From the IMG/VR virus record IMGVR_UViG_3300020060_000019, positions 1 through 35,963 of that record: a DNA stretch of 35,963 nt. One strand, written 5' to 3'. Origin of the DNA: a virus. Shown here piece by piece: positions 13,333 to 20,905 of the stretch. Numbering within the stretch: position 1 is the first letter of the stretch; each line of letters starts with the position of its first letter. The position numbers and the translations under genes were made by a program. The notes beneath the pieces were generated by a model. It was given only the letters and a program-made list of their open reading frames with translations, made no database searches and had not been told where the DNA came from.

Positions 13333-16300
13333 GCGGCGAAGCGCAGAATGTTGCGGCTTTGCGCCTCGGCGATCGCCGCAACCGCGGTCGCCGGCACCTC
13401 GGCGCGCAGCTGCTCGAGCGCCTCGACGACGCGGGCGAGCTGGGCGGCATCGGCGCCAGGCGCGTGGATCGATACCGGCATCGACAACTGCAGCACGTTG
13501 CTCGGCGCGATCGAGCGCGGGCTCGGCAGGCTGGGATAATAGATCGACGCGTCCGGCATGCCGCCCTCGGCGAAGCCCGGCATCCTATTGTCGTTCATCG
13601 CCTCGATCATCGGTCGATATCGCCGCGTTGCCGCAGCGTTCATGATATACTCGCCGTTCGAGACGCGGATCAGGCGCCGCCCGCCATAGACAGCGAGGAT
13701 GCTGTCGGATGTGCCGGTGCCGGCGCCATGGATCTCGCCGCCGCCGGTCGCGTAGCCGGGGATGCCGCCGCGCGCGTATCCGGGCGCGGCCGATGGGTCG
13801 CCGCCGCCGGCGAAGCTGCCGATCAAGCTGACGATGAACTTTTCGAGGTAGATCCGCGCCAGGTCGGCGATGATCTGGTCGGCCATTTTCTTGAAGGCCG
13901 ACCCGACGCTTTCGGTGCCCTCGATGATGCCGAGCAGCCCATCCTCGAGCGACTGCATCCCGTCGGCCTCGACGCTCTTCAGCGCGTCGTTCATGTCGGC
14001 GGTGTTCGCCTTTACCCGGTCGAAATATTGCTGCAGCGGGTCCGCGTTTTGCCTGTCGGTGACCTGGCCCTTCAGATCATATTGCTGGTTGATGCGGCCC
14101 CTCTCGGCACGCGCCGCGTCGCGATCCTTCGGCTTGCTGTTCGGATCGTCGATGACCATCTGCTGGCGCGCGAGCAGCTCCTGGCGCTCGCGCTCGAGGA
14201 TATCGTGCGCGATGCGCAGCCGGTCCTTGCGCGTGGTCGCCAGCTCGGATTGCAGTTGAAGCACCGCGATCTGGCCGTCGAGCTCGGCGCGATCGATCTC
14301 ATATTGCTCGTGCAGGATACGCGACTGCTCGTCGCGAACGGCCGATTCCTCGCGAAGCTCGATCGTCGATGCGTTGAGGCGCTGCAGGATCTCGGCGCGC
14401 GCCGGCGTGATCTTCTTGGCGACGACCAGGTCGTCGATCTCCAGATCGCGCTGCTTCTTCTGCGCCTCGAGCGATTGGAGAGAGACCTGCAGCCGGCCTT
14501 CGGCATTGTCGTTGAGCGCGAGCAGCGACGAGGCGTAGCCGCGCTGCGCCTGGTCGAGCTGGCCCTGATAGGCGCGATCGTCATTCGCCGCGCGACGGGT
14601 GGCGGCATCCTCCTGACGCTGTTGCTGCTCGGCCGATGGACCCTTCTTGCCCCACGCGACGTGATAGATTCGCTGGCCCGGCTCATCCAGGGCCTGGCGC
14701 AACGTAACGCCCGCGGCGCGGAACGCTTCCTTGATCTTGGCGAGGGTCAAACCCGGCGCATAGGCGATGTCCATCGCCTGGCCGCGCTCATGGTCGCTCG
14801 TGCCGGGGACCGCGACGGGCCCAGCATGGCGGCCAGCCTGCTTGTCGTCCCAAAGTTGCTGTTGTCGGGCCGTCGACCTCCAATCGTTGGTGATCCTCCC
14901 GCCGATCGACTCAACAATTGTCCTGGCCTGGGCGAGATTGATCTCGCGGCCGACTTGCTGGTCGCCGCGGTCGTTGGAGCGCTTGGCCTTCTGCGCAACC
15001 TGGATCTCCGCGTCGCGTTGCCGCGTCAAAGCCGTGACCTGCGCCGTCAGCGCGCCGGTCACCTGATGCTCCGCCAGGGCGCGCTGTTTGGCGGCCTCGA
15101 TCAGATCATGATATTTCTTGCGGATTACTTCGATCGGATCGGCAAGTCGCTCACCAACCTCAACGGCCAAATTGGCTATGGTTCCTTCGAGCGCGGCCTT
15201 GGACTTTGCTATCGAAGCTTCGTTGGCCGCCAGCTGATCCTGGAGGGCTGCAACCCGCCCGCTGGACACATCAAGCGAAAGCGCCGCCGTCTCTCCGCGC
15301 TGCCCAGGCCCCTGCGCCCTGGTCTTGTCGATGTTTTCTTGGGCGATCGCCTGCTGCAACAGCGCGGCGGTTACTTCGCGGATCGAGATGACCCGCTTCA
15401 GATTCACCTGTGCGGCGATATTTGCCTGCGCCGCGGCGGATTTTTCCGCCAGCTCCTGCTTCGCCAGCGCCTCGATCTGCGCGTTGATCGCCTCGTTGAC
15501 GCCTTCGACCGTCGTCTTGAAGTGTTCCTTCGCCTGGCGCGCGATATCGGTTGCCGCGGCGTCCTTCTTCAGCTTGTCCTCGGCCGCGGCGAGCGCGCTT
15601 CCCAGCTCGAAGATCTTGCCCACAAACGGCGTCAGGACAACCAGCGCGGCGAGGCCAATCTGCACCCATGGCCCGCCGAGAATACTGAGGAAGCCCTTGG
15701 TGCCGGTCGACATCAGGCCGACGGCCTGAATCACCTGCCCGCTTTGTTGCGCGAATATGGTCAGCGCGGGCGTACCTGCCGAAAATTGCTGGGCCACGTC
15801 CCCAATTTGAAAGGAGAGCTGCTGCATGCCGGCACGGGACGCGCCCGACTGGGTTCGCAACGCCACCTGTCCCGCGGTGGTGACGCCGAGTTCGCGTTGG
15901 ACGGCCTCCAATGCGATCGCCTGGCTGCGGAGCGCGACCGCCTGCTCCTCCGCCCCAAGCGCCGCGGCGCGGGCCGCGACGGCGTAGGTCGATTCGGCGC
16001 TACCGGCCGCGCCGGTGGCGAGCGCCGCGCGCGCGGCCGCGTCAGCGACATGGCCCAGAGCGGCGGCTTGCAGCTCCGCGGCCTCGGCGGCCGCCCGCGC
16101 TCCGTTGACGTTGATGATTTCGGTCGCGGACACGCCATTCGGGGCGTTGAGGACGGATTGCGCGTTTGCCCGGATGTTCGCGAAGGTGCGGCTGTAGGCG
16201 GCCTCGAGCGATCGCGCCGTCACCTCGATGTTCCCGCCGCCGAGCTTCTGGAAGGCCTGCTCGATCTGTTCGGTCGTCGCGATCGCGTCGGTACCGAACT

Positions 16301-16400
16301 CCCGCATGATCGAGCGGCCGGCCTTCATCGCCGTGGCAAGCGGATCGACGGTACCGCCGACCTGCAGGAACAGGTCGCGACGGGACGATGCTGCTCCCAT
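13329..16400 (-). CDS. Tape measure protein with embedded M15 peptidase domain
   Basis: 1023 residues from ATG 16400 (AGAGGAAA upstream). Long Ala/Gln/Glu-rich helices, a hydrophobic pair (FLSILGGPWVQIGLAALVVLTPFVGKIF, about 237-264) and a Gly-rich segment (GYARGGIPGYATGGG) near the C-terminus fit a tape measure that sets tail length. Residues about 488-584 are unlike the rest: VPGTSDHERGQAMDIAY and RIYHVAWG carry the zinc and catalytic residues of peptidase M15 (His537, Asp544, His580). This domain probably cuts cross-links in peptidoglycan during DNA entry. The gene is the largest in the window. Confidence 0.92.
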   Translation of the reverse strand: MGAASSRRDLFLQVGGTVDPLATAMKAGRSIMREFGTDAIATTEQIEQAFQKLGGGNIEVTARSLEAAYSRTFANIRANAQSVLNAPNGVSATEIINVNGARAAAEAAELQAAALGHVADAAARAALATGAAGSAESTYAVAARAAALGAEEQAVALRSQAIALEAVQRELGVTTAGQVALRTQSGASRAGMQQLSFQIGDVAQQFSAGTPALTIFAQQSGQVIQAVGLMSTGTKGFLSILGGPWVQIGLAALVVLTPFVGKIFELGSALAAAEDKLKKDAAATDIARQAKEHFKTTVEGVNEAINAQIEALAKQELAEKSAAAQANIAAQVNLKRVISIREVTAALLQQAIAQENIDKTRAQGPGQRGETAALSLDVSSGRVAALQDQLAANEASIAKSKAALEGTIANLAVEVGERLADPIEVIRKKYHDLIEAAKQRALAEHQVTGALTAQVTALTRQRDAEIQVAQKAKRSNDRGDQQVGREINLAQARTIVESIGGRITNDWRSTARQQQLWDDKQAGRHAGPVAVPGTSDHERGQAMDIAYAPGLTLAKIKEAFRAAGVTLRQALDEPGQRIYHVAWGKKGPSAEQQQRQEDAATRRAANDDRAYQGQLDQAQRGYASSLLALNDNAEGRLQVSLQSLEAQKKQRDLEIDDLVVAKKITPARAEILQRLNASTIELREESAVRDEQSRILHEQYEIDRAELDGQIAVLQLQSELATTRKDRLRIAHDILERERQELLARQQMVIDDPNSKPKDRDAARAERGRINQQYDLKGQVTDRQNADPLQQYFDRVKANTADMNDALKSVEADGMQSLEDGLLGIIEGTESVGSAFKKMADQIIADLARIYLEKFIVSLIGSFAGGGDPSAAPGYARGGIPGYATGGGEIHGAGTGTSDSILAVYGGRRLIRVSNGEYIMNAAATRRYRPMIEAMNDNRMPGFAEGGMPDASIYYPSLPSPRSIAPSNVLQLSMPVSIHAPGADAAQLARVVEALEQLRAEVPATAVAAIAEAQSRNILRFAA

Positions 16401-16444
16401 GCGCTTTCCTCTCAGATCTGATGGCGTCGAGTTAGCTGGCCGAG

Positions 16445-16828
16445 CTAAATCTTAGGGCAGCGGTACCAGGCGGCTGTGTCGGTCGGCGTGTCCACATCAC
16501 CTTCCGTGATCAGCAGGTTATCCCCGTTCCGTTCGAGGCGCAGCGGCTCGTCGGAAAAGTTCAAAAGGCTGACAAAGCGGAAGTGGCCGTAGAAGGCGGG
16601 CGTATCGCTGACGTGGTTTAGTTGAGCTAGATCGAGATAACCGTGTCGCTCATAGAAATCGATGGTGCGCGCGCCGATAGTGACGAAGGCCGGGCCGCGC
16701 TCTTCTTTGCAAATCGCGCGTGAAAGCGCCCAAGTGCCCCGGTAAAAGTCAGGTATATCCTGCCGATCGTGCGGTGGGTCTGACTGCAGCAATGCTGCCA
16801 CCAAGAGGAGAGCCAGAGACTTCACCAC
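16445..16828 (-). CDS. Secreted hypothetical protein in the tail cluster
   Basis: 127 residues starting at GTG 16828. A signal-like N-terminus (VVKSLALLLVAALLQSDPP) leads to a small soluble domain with TWALSRAICKEERGPAFVTIGARTIDFYERHGYLDL and a final RCPKI; the two cysteines could form a disulphide. It sits between the tail chaperones and the tape measure, where no structural gene is expected, and its base use is less GC-rich. It may be a moron acting on the host envelope. No family recognised. Confidence 0.6.
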   Translation of the reverse strand: MVKSLALLLVAALLQSDPPHDRQDIPDFYRGTWALSRAICKEERGPAFVTIGARTIDFYERHGYLDLAQLNHVSDTPAFYGHFRFVSLLNFSDEPLRLERNGDNLLITEGDVDTPTDTAAWYRCPKI

Positions 16829-16862
16829 TCTTATGCTACAACAGATGACGATAAAGGCAAAT

Positions 16863-17027
16863 CTACCCCTTGTTCGCCGCCTTGCGCGCTTCGATCAGCG
16901 CCCAGGTCTCGTGTGGCGTGGCCGCCCAGAATTGATCGGCCGTCCACCCGAACCCGTCCATCATCGTTCCCTGGAAGCGGCGCCAGCGCGTGGACTCGTC
17001 TACGCCGTCGCCGCTTTGGCGTTTCCC
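16863..17027 (-). CDS. Tail assembly chaperone T extension, reached by -1 frameshift
   Basis: Reading shifts from the G-like frame at GGGAAAC and continues for 52 residues (RQSGDGVDESTRW...), ending at 16863. The extension contains FGWTADQFWAATPHETWALIEA, the pattern of small alphaproteobacterial tail-assembly chaperones. The G-T fusion would be 184 residues. An independent start (ATG upstream in this frame) exists, but its leader is Arg-rich and unlike protein. By analogy with lambda gpG/gpGT, the fusion binds the tape measure and recruits tube subunits. Confidence 0.75.
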   Translation of the reverse strand, partial: GKRQSGDGVDESTRWRRFQGTMMDGFGWTADQFWAATPHETWALIEARKAANKG

Positions 17028-17416
17028 TCGGCTGACCTTCCGCCGGGCGCGGCGTCGATCAGGCACAAGGTCAGCCGCGCGGTCACCGATGCCATGCCGT
17101 GCTCGAAGATCAGCTGGCCGATGCGCTCGGCGCCGACATGAGCGGTCGCGTCGTCACCCTTCGCCGCGCCCGCCTTGATCAGCTCGGCCGCGATGATGCC
17201 CAGCTCCTGCAGGCCGAGCGCGCCGGCATTGCCGTCGCGCGCCAGCGTGAGCAACGAGGCGCCGCACTGCGCCTCGATCGCGACGATCGCGGCGTGCGAT
17301 GGCCGCAGCACATAATTGGTCCCGGCGAGCGCCAGACTATGCTCGCCGCGTTCCTTGTTGGCCGCGCCGTCTGGGGCGGATGTCGGAGCGCGCCGGCGCG
17401 GGTTACGCGTTGCCAT
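17000..17416 (-). CDS. Tail assembly chaperone G-like protein
   Basis: 138 residues from ATG 17416; GAGGAG abuts this ATG, so ATG 17434, which overlaps the tail-tube gene by 14 bp, is the alternative. The core GEHSLALAGTNYVLRPSHAAIVAIEAQCGASLLTLARDGNAGALGLQELGIIAAELI is the GTA/phage tail-chaperone pattern found between the major tail protein and the tape measure. Most ribosomes should end at TAG 17000; a minority shift frame at 17021-17027. Confidence 0.8.
   Translation of the reverse strand: MATRNPRRRAPTSAPDGAANKERGEHSLALAGTNYVLRPSHAAIVAIEAQCGASLLTLARDGNAGALGLQELGIIAAELIKAGAAKGDDATAHVGAERIGQLIFEHGMASVTARLTLCLIDAAPGGRSAEGNAKAATA
17021..17027 (-). promoter_or_regulatory. Programmed -1 frameshift slippery site GGGAAAC
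   Basis: On the minus strand the heptamer G GGA AAC lies exactly in the zero frame of the G-like chaperone, seven codons before its stop. Slipping back one base gives GGG AAA and opens the T frame. It fits X XXY YYZ and differs from the lambda G/GT site (GGGAAAG) only in the last base. Confidence 0.82.
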
Positions 17417-17420
17417 CTCC

Positions 17421-17849
17421 TCAGGCGATCGCATCGACGGTCGGCGCGGCGGCGATCTTCAGATCGATCTTCGCATCGACGGTGCCGTCCTTGTTGAAGA
17501 CGCGGCTAGTGATGGAGCCGAACACCAGCGCCTTGAAGATGGCGTCGCCTTCTACGCCAGCCAACCCACCCTTGCGCACCTCCCACATGAACGACTGCCC
17601 GGCGTTTACTTTCGCCTCGAGGCGCGCGTACCCCGCGTCCGGAAGGTTGATCTTCAGGTCGAGCGACTGCTTCAACGCGATGTTGCCGAAAGCACCGGTA
17701 TTATACTTGCCGGTCGTCTTGTCGCCGGTATCGATCTCCGACTGGGAGCGGCTCTCGTTCAGAGTGCCCTGGCCGAGCAGGGCGACATAGGCGCCGGGCG
17801 TGGCGGTTTCGATCCACCCCAGATAGTCATTGCCGAGCAGAATCGTCAT
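17421..17849 (-). CDS. Major tail tube protein
   Basis: 142 residues, start ATG 17849 with GGAAGGAA upstream. Pattern of TP901-1/gpV-like tube proteins: LGNDYLGWIETATPGAYVALLGQGTLNESRSQSEIDTGDKTTGKYNTGAFGNIALKQSLDLKINLPD. Such proteins stack as hexamers round the tape measure. Position between tail terminator and chaperones agrees. Confidence 0.88.
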   Translation of the reverse strand: MTILLGNDYLGWIETATPGAYVALLGQGTLNESRSQSEIDTGDKTTGKYNTGAFGNIALKQSLDLKINLPDAGYARLEAKVNAGQSFMWEVRKGGLAGVEGDAIFKALVFGSITSRVFNKDGTVDAKIDLKIAAAPTVDAIA

Positions 17850-17867
17850 GATGGTTCCTTCCGTTGA

Positions 17868-18278
17868 TCAGGCCGGCTGGGCGAACAGCGTGAAATTCTG
17901 GATGCCGGCATAGGTTTTGCCGTCTGCCGCGACCGAACTGGCCGAGCTGTGCAGGTGACGGACGACGCTGAGGTCGACGCCGGCGACCGGCGTCAGGAAC
18001 TTGCGATCGAGCGCTGCGCGCCCGGCTGCCATCATGGTGAGCAGCTGGCGGCGATCGTCGCCGCGATAGATATATTGAACCTCGACGGTCAGTTTCTCGA
18101 ACTGCTCGGTGACCTCGCCCTGATCCTCGCTGTCGATCGCTCCAATGAGGGCGAAGTTGCCGGGCGGATTCTCGGGCATGACGACGAAGACATCGGCGAG
18201 CTCGCTCGGCATCGCGGCGAGCAGGGCGTCGAAGAAGGCTTCCTGCGCCGGCGTCAGCAGGTCGATCACGTCGCTCAT
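17868..18278 (-). CDS. Tail terminator-like protein (DUF3168 type)
   Basis: 136 residues, ATGA overlap with the gene upstream. Starts LLTPAQEAFFDALLAAMPSELADVFVVMPENPPGNFALIGAID and continues with KLTVEVQYIYRGDDRRQLLTMMAAGRAALDRKF. This fits the DUF3168-type tail-completion proteins that cap the tube at its head-proximal end. Gene order (connector genes, this, tube) supports the call. Confidence 0.8.
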   Translation of the reverse strand: MSDVIDLLTPAQEAFFDALLAAMPSELADVFVVMPENPPGNFALIGAIDSEDQGEVTEQFEKLTVEVQYIYRGDDRRQLLTMMAAGRAALDRKFLTPVAGVDLSVVRHLHSSASSVAADGKTYAGIQNFTLFAQPA

Positions 18279-18772
18279 CTGGAGGCTCCCGATCGGCTGA
18301 GGACATTCGACCAGAAGTTGGCCAGGCGCTCGGTTGCGACGGCCACCAGATCGAGATCGGGCGGATCGACGAACGGGCGTGGCGCGCGCGCCGAAACGTG
18401 CAGCTTGTAGCTGGCGGCGATATCCTCGGCGCGCTTGCGGCGATGCAAGACACGGAGACGCCCATCGACACGGCGCCGGCGCTGGACCAGCACGGTTTGC
18501 GCGCGACGGCCAAATTCGACGATGCGACCGTAGAACGGCGCCGTTTTTTGGTTGAGCAGGCCGATCCGCAGGCGAAGCCCATCGACCAGCACCGCCAACG
18601 ACAGCGCGCCGTCGAGCCGGCCGGTGCGGACCGGCACGCGTTGGCGCTGTATGGCGAGGACGTCGCGCCCGATGACGGCGAGTTCGACGACGAGCTCCTG
18701 ATCGGCCTGGCGTGGAATCTCCTCGAACATGGCGAACGCATCCGCCAGGCCCCGCACCCGTTCGCGCGTCAT
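18275..18772 (-). CDS. HK97 gp10-like head-tail joining protein
   Basis: 165 residues, TGATG overlap upstream. VELAVIGRDVLAIQRQRVPVRTGRLDGALSLAVLVDGLRLRIGLL is the HK97 gp10 signature (helix, then VPVRTGRL and a beta core), and ARAPRPFVDPPDLDLVAVATERLANFW gives the typical C-terminal APRPF motif. It joins the head-tail interface during assembly. An Arg-rich middle segment (RRRRVDGRLRVLHRRKRAED) is unusual. Confidence 0.85.
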   Translation of the reverse strand: MTRERVRGLADAFAMFEEIPRQADQELVVELAVIGRDVLAIQRQRVPVRTGRLDGALSLAVLVDGLRLRIGLLNQKTAPFYGRIVEFGRRAQTVLVQRRRRVDGRLRVLHRRKRAEDIAASYKLHVSARAPRPFVDPPDLDLVAVATERLANFWSNVLSRSGASR

Positions 18773-19110
18773 CAGCTCGTCTTCAGCGCCGCTTCGGTGT
18801 CGGCGAAGATGACCAGGCTTTCGCGTCGACGGTCGCGATCCTCGGCCGAGCGGATGTTGAGATCGACGCCGTCGAGTTTCAGTTGATCATCGGGCAACAG
18901 GTCCCCGCGCCAGCGGATCGTGATCTGGAACACGCGGACGCTCTGGAAGACCTTTTCAAACACGCCTTCGCGGCCGGCCTGGCTGATCACCTCTGCCGGC
19001 ACGTCGCTGCCGATCGTGACCCAGCTGATCGCATAACCGCTGCCGTCGCGCACTTTGACCTGCCGCAGTATGTCGACGCGATCGCGCAGCCGGCCCGCCC
19101 GAATACTCAT
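18772..19110 (-). CDS. Head closure / head-tail adaptor protein
   Basis: 112 residues. MSIRAGRLRDRVDILRQVKVRDGSGYAISWVTIGSDVPAEVI matches the phage head-tail adaptor family (start with AG.LRDRV.I and a W.T...V.AE.I step). The C-terminal part (FQITIRWRGDLLPDDQLKLDGVDLNIRSAEDRD) completes the beta barrel. It plugs the connector after packaging. Its N-terminus also appears as a 21-residue fragment at 19663-19728. Confidence 0.87.
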   Translation of the reverse strand: MSIRAGRLRDRVDILRQVKVRDGSGYAISWVTIGSDVPAEVISQAGREGVFEKVFQSVRVFQITIRWRGDLLPDDQLKLDGVDLNIRSAEDRDRRRESLVIFADTEAALKTS

Positions 19111-19139
19111 GACCTAATGCTCGCGCGCTTCGCCAAGGA

Positions 19140-19634
19140 TCAGATCCCGATGACGGCGATGCTGTAATTGGCGGCGGCGCCGGCGGCGTTGGCGATCTTG
19201 AGCAGATCGGCTGTCGCGTCGGTCACGCCGAAGCCGGTCACGTCTGGCGCGGCCGCGACGAACAGGCCGCCCGGGCGGATGATGATGCCACCGGTGGCGG
19301 CGAGGAACGGCGCGATGATGCCGTTGGTGACGTTGCCGGCCGTCAACACCGTGGTGTTGAGCGGATCCGCCGCGATGATCAACATCTTGATCTTGGTCAG
19401 AGTCACCGAGACGCCAAACGCGTCGACCAGCGCGCCCGACAGATCGAGCGATTCGGACGTGTTCGAGGCGAGATTGCGCACATCGGACCACATGCGCGTC
19501 GCCTGGCCAGCGCCAGTGCCGTCGGCGAGTGCGACCGACCAGCTCTGATTGAGCGACGAGGCGAGCGCCTCGAGATCGAGCGCGCCGGTGATCGATGCCG
19601 CGATCGACACCGTCAGATTGGCCTTGAGGGTCAT
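19140..19634 (-). CDS. Putative virion structural or decoration protein
   Basis: 164 residues with AGGAG upstream of ATG 19634. Almost wholly beta-rich and uncharged: LKANLTVSIAASITGALDLEALASSLNQSWSVALADGTGAGQATRMW, and later NGIIAPFLAATGGIIIRPGGLFVAAAPDVTGFGVTDA. No enzyme motif. It is placed between the connector and the head-closure gene, beside a cut-off adaptor start, as though inserted. A head or neck decoration role is likely but unproven. Confidence 0.7.
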   Translation of the reverse strand: MTLKANLTVSIAASITGALDLEALASSLNQSWSVALADGTGAGQATRMWSDVRNLASNTSESLDLSGALVDAFGVSVTLTKIKMLIIAADPLNTTVLTAGNVTNGIIAPFLAATGGIIIRPGGLFVAAAPDVTGFGVTDATADLLKIANAAGAAANYSIAVIGI

Positions 19635-19662
19635 TCATGGTCTCCTGGAGAATAAAGAGAGG

Positions 19663-19728
19663 TCATCGCGTGCCCGTGCCGACCGCCTGGATATCGATGC
19701 GGTCGCGATAGCTGCCGGCGCGGCTCAT
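19663..19728 (-). pseudogene. Truncated head-closure (adaptor) gene start
   Basis: 21 codons, MSRAGSYRDRIDIQAVGTGTR then TGA. It starts with an ATGA overlap on the connector stop, as an active gene would, and its opening parallels MSIRAGRLRDRVDIL at the start of the intact adaptor at 19110. It looks like the remaining start of a different adaptor allele left by recombination when the 164-residue gene came in. DNA identity with the intact copy is low, so it is not a fresh duplication. It could also be a tiny coupled peptide. Confidence 0.55.
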
Positions 19729-20315
19729 GCGCCCGGGATCTGCCGCAGCGGCTCGAGCAGCCATTTCACGCCGGTCGGCAGCTCGGTCGGCGTGCCGCGC
19801 GTGTCGATCACATCGGCCTCGCGATTCGAATACCAGTTGCCGACGATCAGGCGGATCGCGTGTCCGACGATCGCCAGCTCGTCCGCGTCGAGCGGTGACA
19901 GCGTGTAGGTGATGATCACCGCGCCCGGGCCCGGGCCGGCGATCGGCCAGCTGGTCACCGGCGCGACGCGCGCCGGGGCGCGGGTGAGGTCGGCGATATA
20001 TTCATCCGGCTCGACCGCGATCCAGTCGCCGCTGGCATGGCGCCAGCTGATCTCGTCGATCGAGGTGACGGTGCCGCCGGGCAAGGTGAGGTCGAGATTG
20101 CGCGGGTTGCGCGTCACGGTCGACGTGACGAGGTAGGCCGGGAAGGCGTCCAGCGTCACCGCGGCGGCCTTGCCGATGATCGCGCGGCCGATGCGCAGCT
20201 CGCACGCCGCGCGCGCGCCGGTGATCAGCGCGGCGAGATACGCGTCCTCGGCGCCGGCACCGGCCGGCAGGCGCAGATGGATCTTGATATTATCGACCGA
20301 GACGGGTTCCGTCAT
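19725..20315 (-). CDS. Head-tail connector (HK97 gp6-like)
   Basis: 196 residues. VSVDNIKIHLRLPAGAGAEDAYLAALITGARAACELRIGRAII matches the start of the gp6-like family, where short helices form a ring below the portal. The central section (SWRHASGDWIAVEPDEYIADLTRAPARVAPVTSWP) and VGHAIRLIVGNWYSNREADV near the end also fit. It follows capsid genes and starts the connector block. Confidence 0.85.
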   Translation of the reverse strand: MTEPVSVDNIKIHLRLPAGAGAEDAYLAALITGARAACELRIGRAIIGKAAAVTLDAFPAYLVTSTVTRNPRNLDLTLPGGTVTSIDEISWRHASGDWIAVEPDEYIADLTRAPARVAPVTSWPIAGPGPGAVIITYTLSPLDADELAIVGHAIRLIVGNWYSNREADVIDTRGTPTELPTGVKWLLEPLRQIPGA

Positions 20316-20335
20316 GGATCTCTCCCGGCCGAAGC

Positions 20336-20362
20336 GACGGGGCGGCGCGTCGCCGCCCCGTC
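20336..20362 (-). terminator. Perfect 12-bp intergenic hairpin
   Basis: GACGGGGCGGCG (20336-20347), loop CGT, then CGCCGCCCCGTC (20351-20362). It lies between the 149-residue gene and the connector gene. No T tract follows on the minus strand, so it may attenuate or stabilise the highly expressed capsid-end mRNA rather than terminate fully. Confidence 0.6.
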
Positions 20363-20366
20363 AGGT

Positions 20367-20816
20367 TCAGGCGACGCCCTTGAGGCTGGCGCGGTTCTTG
20401 ACGATCGACACGGCGATCGGCGTGCCGGTGCCGTGCGTGCCGGAGAAGTCGGCGAGCAGCTTGAGGTAGCGCTTGCCGCCGACATAACCGAGCTTCTGGA
20501 TCGTCGCGGCCGCGTGGGCCGCGATCAGCGCGCGGACGATACCGGTGGTGATCGTGGTCGCGCCGAGGCTGTCCTTGATCACATCGTCATCGGTGACGTT
20601 GGTGTAGGTCGAATCGTCATCGCTGTGGGTCAGGACGAACTCGATCTTGTTGGTGCCGGTGAAGGTGATGCCGCCGACGCCGATGTGCAGCAGCAGCGTC
20701 GCGCTCTGGTAGTCCACCAGGTCGATGGTGACAGGCGTGTTGTCCGCGGCGAGCACCGCGGGATCGATCACATTGACCGGAAACAGCGACGAAGCGCCGT
20801 CACGATTGGGAGTCAT
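20367..20816 (-). CDS. Capsid-associated structural protein
   Basis: 149 residues, beta-rich: DNTPVTIDLVDYQSATLLLHIGVGGITFTGTNKIEFVLTHSDDDSTYTNVTDDDVIKDS. The C-terminal part contains LGYVGGKRYLKLLADFSGTHGTGTPIAVSIVKNRA. It directly follows the major capsid gene, where head decoration or stabilising proteins are usually encoded. Hairpins flank it on both sides, suggesting separate control of message levels. Named family not certain. Confidence 0.75.
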   Translation of the reverse strand: MTPNRDGASSLFPVNVIDPAVLAADNTPVTIDLVDYQSATLLLHIGVGGITFTGTNKIEFVLTHSDDDSTYTNVTDDDVIKDSLGATTITTGIVRALIAAHAAATIQKLGYVGGKRYLKLLADFSGTHGTGTPIAVSIVKNRASLKGVA

Positions 20817-20854
20817 GGGAATTTCCTCTCGAGAGAGACAGGGGAAAAGATCAA

Positions 20855-20875
20855 CGGCCGGCGCCTGGCCGGCCG
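20855..20875 (-). terminator. Hairpin after the major capsid gene
   Basis: CGGCCGG (20855-20861) pairs with CCGGCCG (20869-20875) across a 7-nt loop. On the minus strand TTGATCTTTTCC follows, so a weak intrinsic terminator or attenuator beyond the capsid gene is plausible. Confidence 0.45.
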
Positions 20876-20905
20876 CTGGAGAGCATCACGCTCGGGCGCT
20901 GCGCG

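Noticed and set aside
13359-16421. Plus-strand open frame of 1020 codons opposite the tape measure
   Set aside because: Arg/Leu/Asp-rich shadow of the real gene, caused by high GC; no domains.
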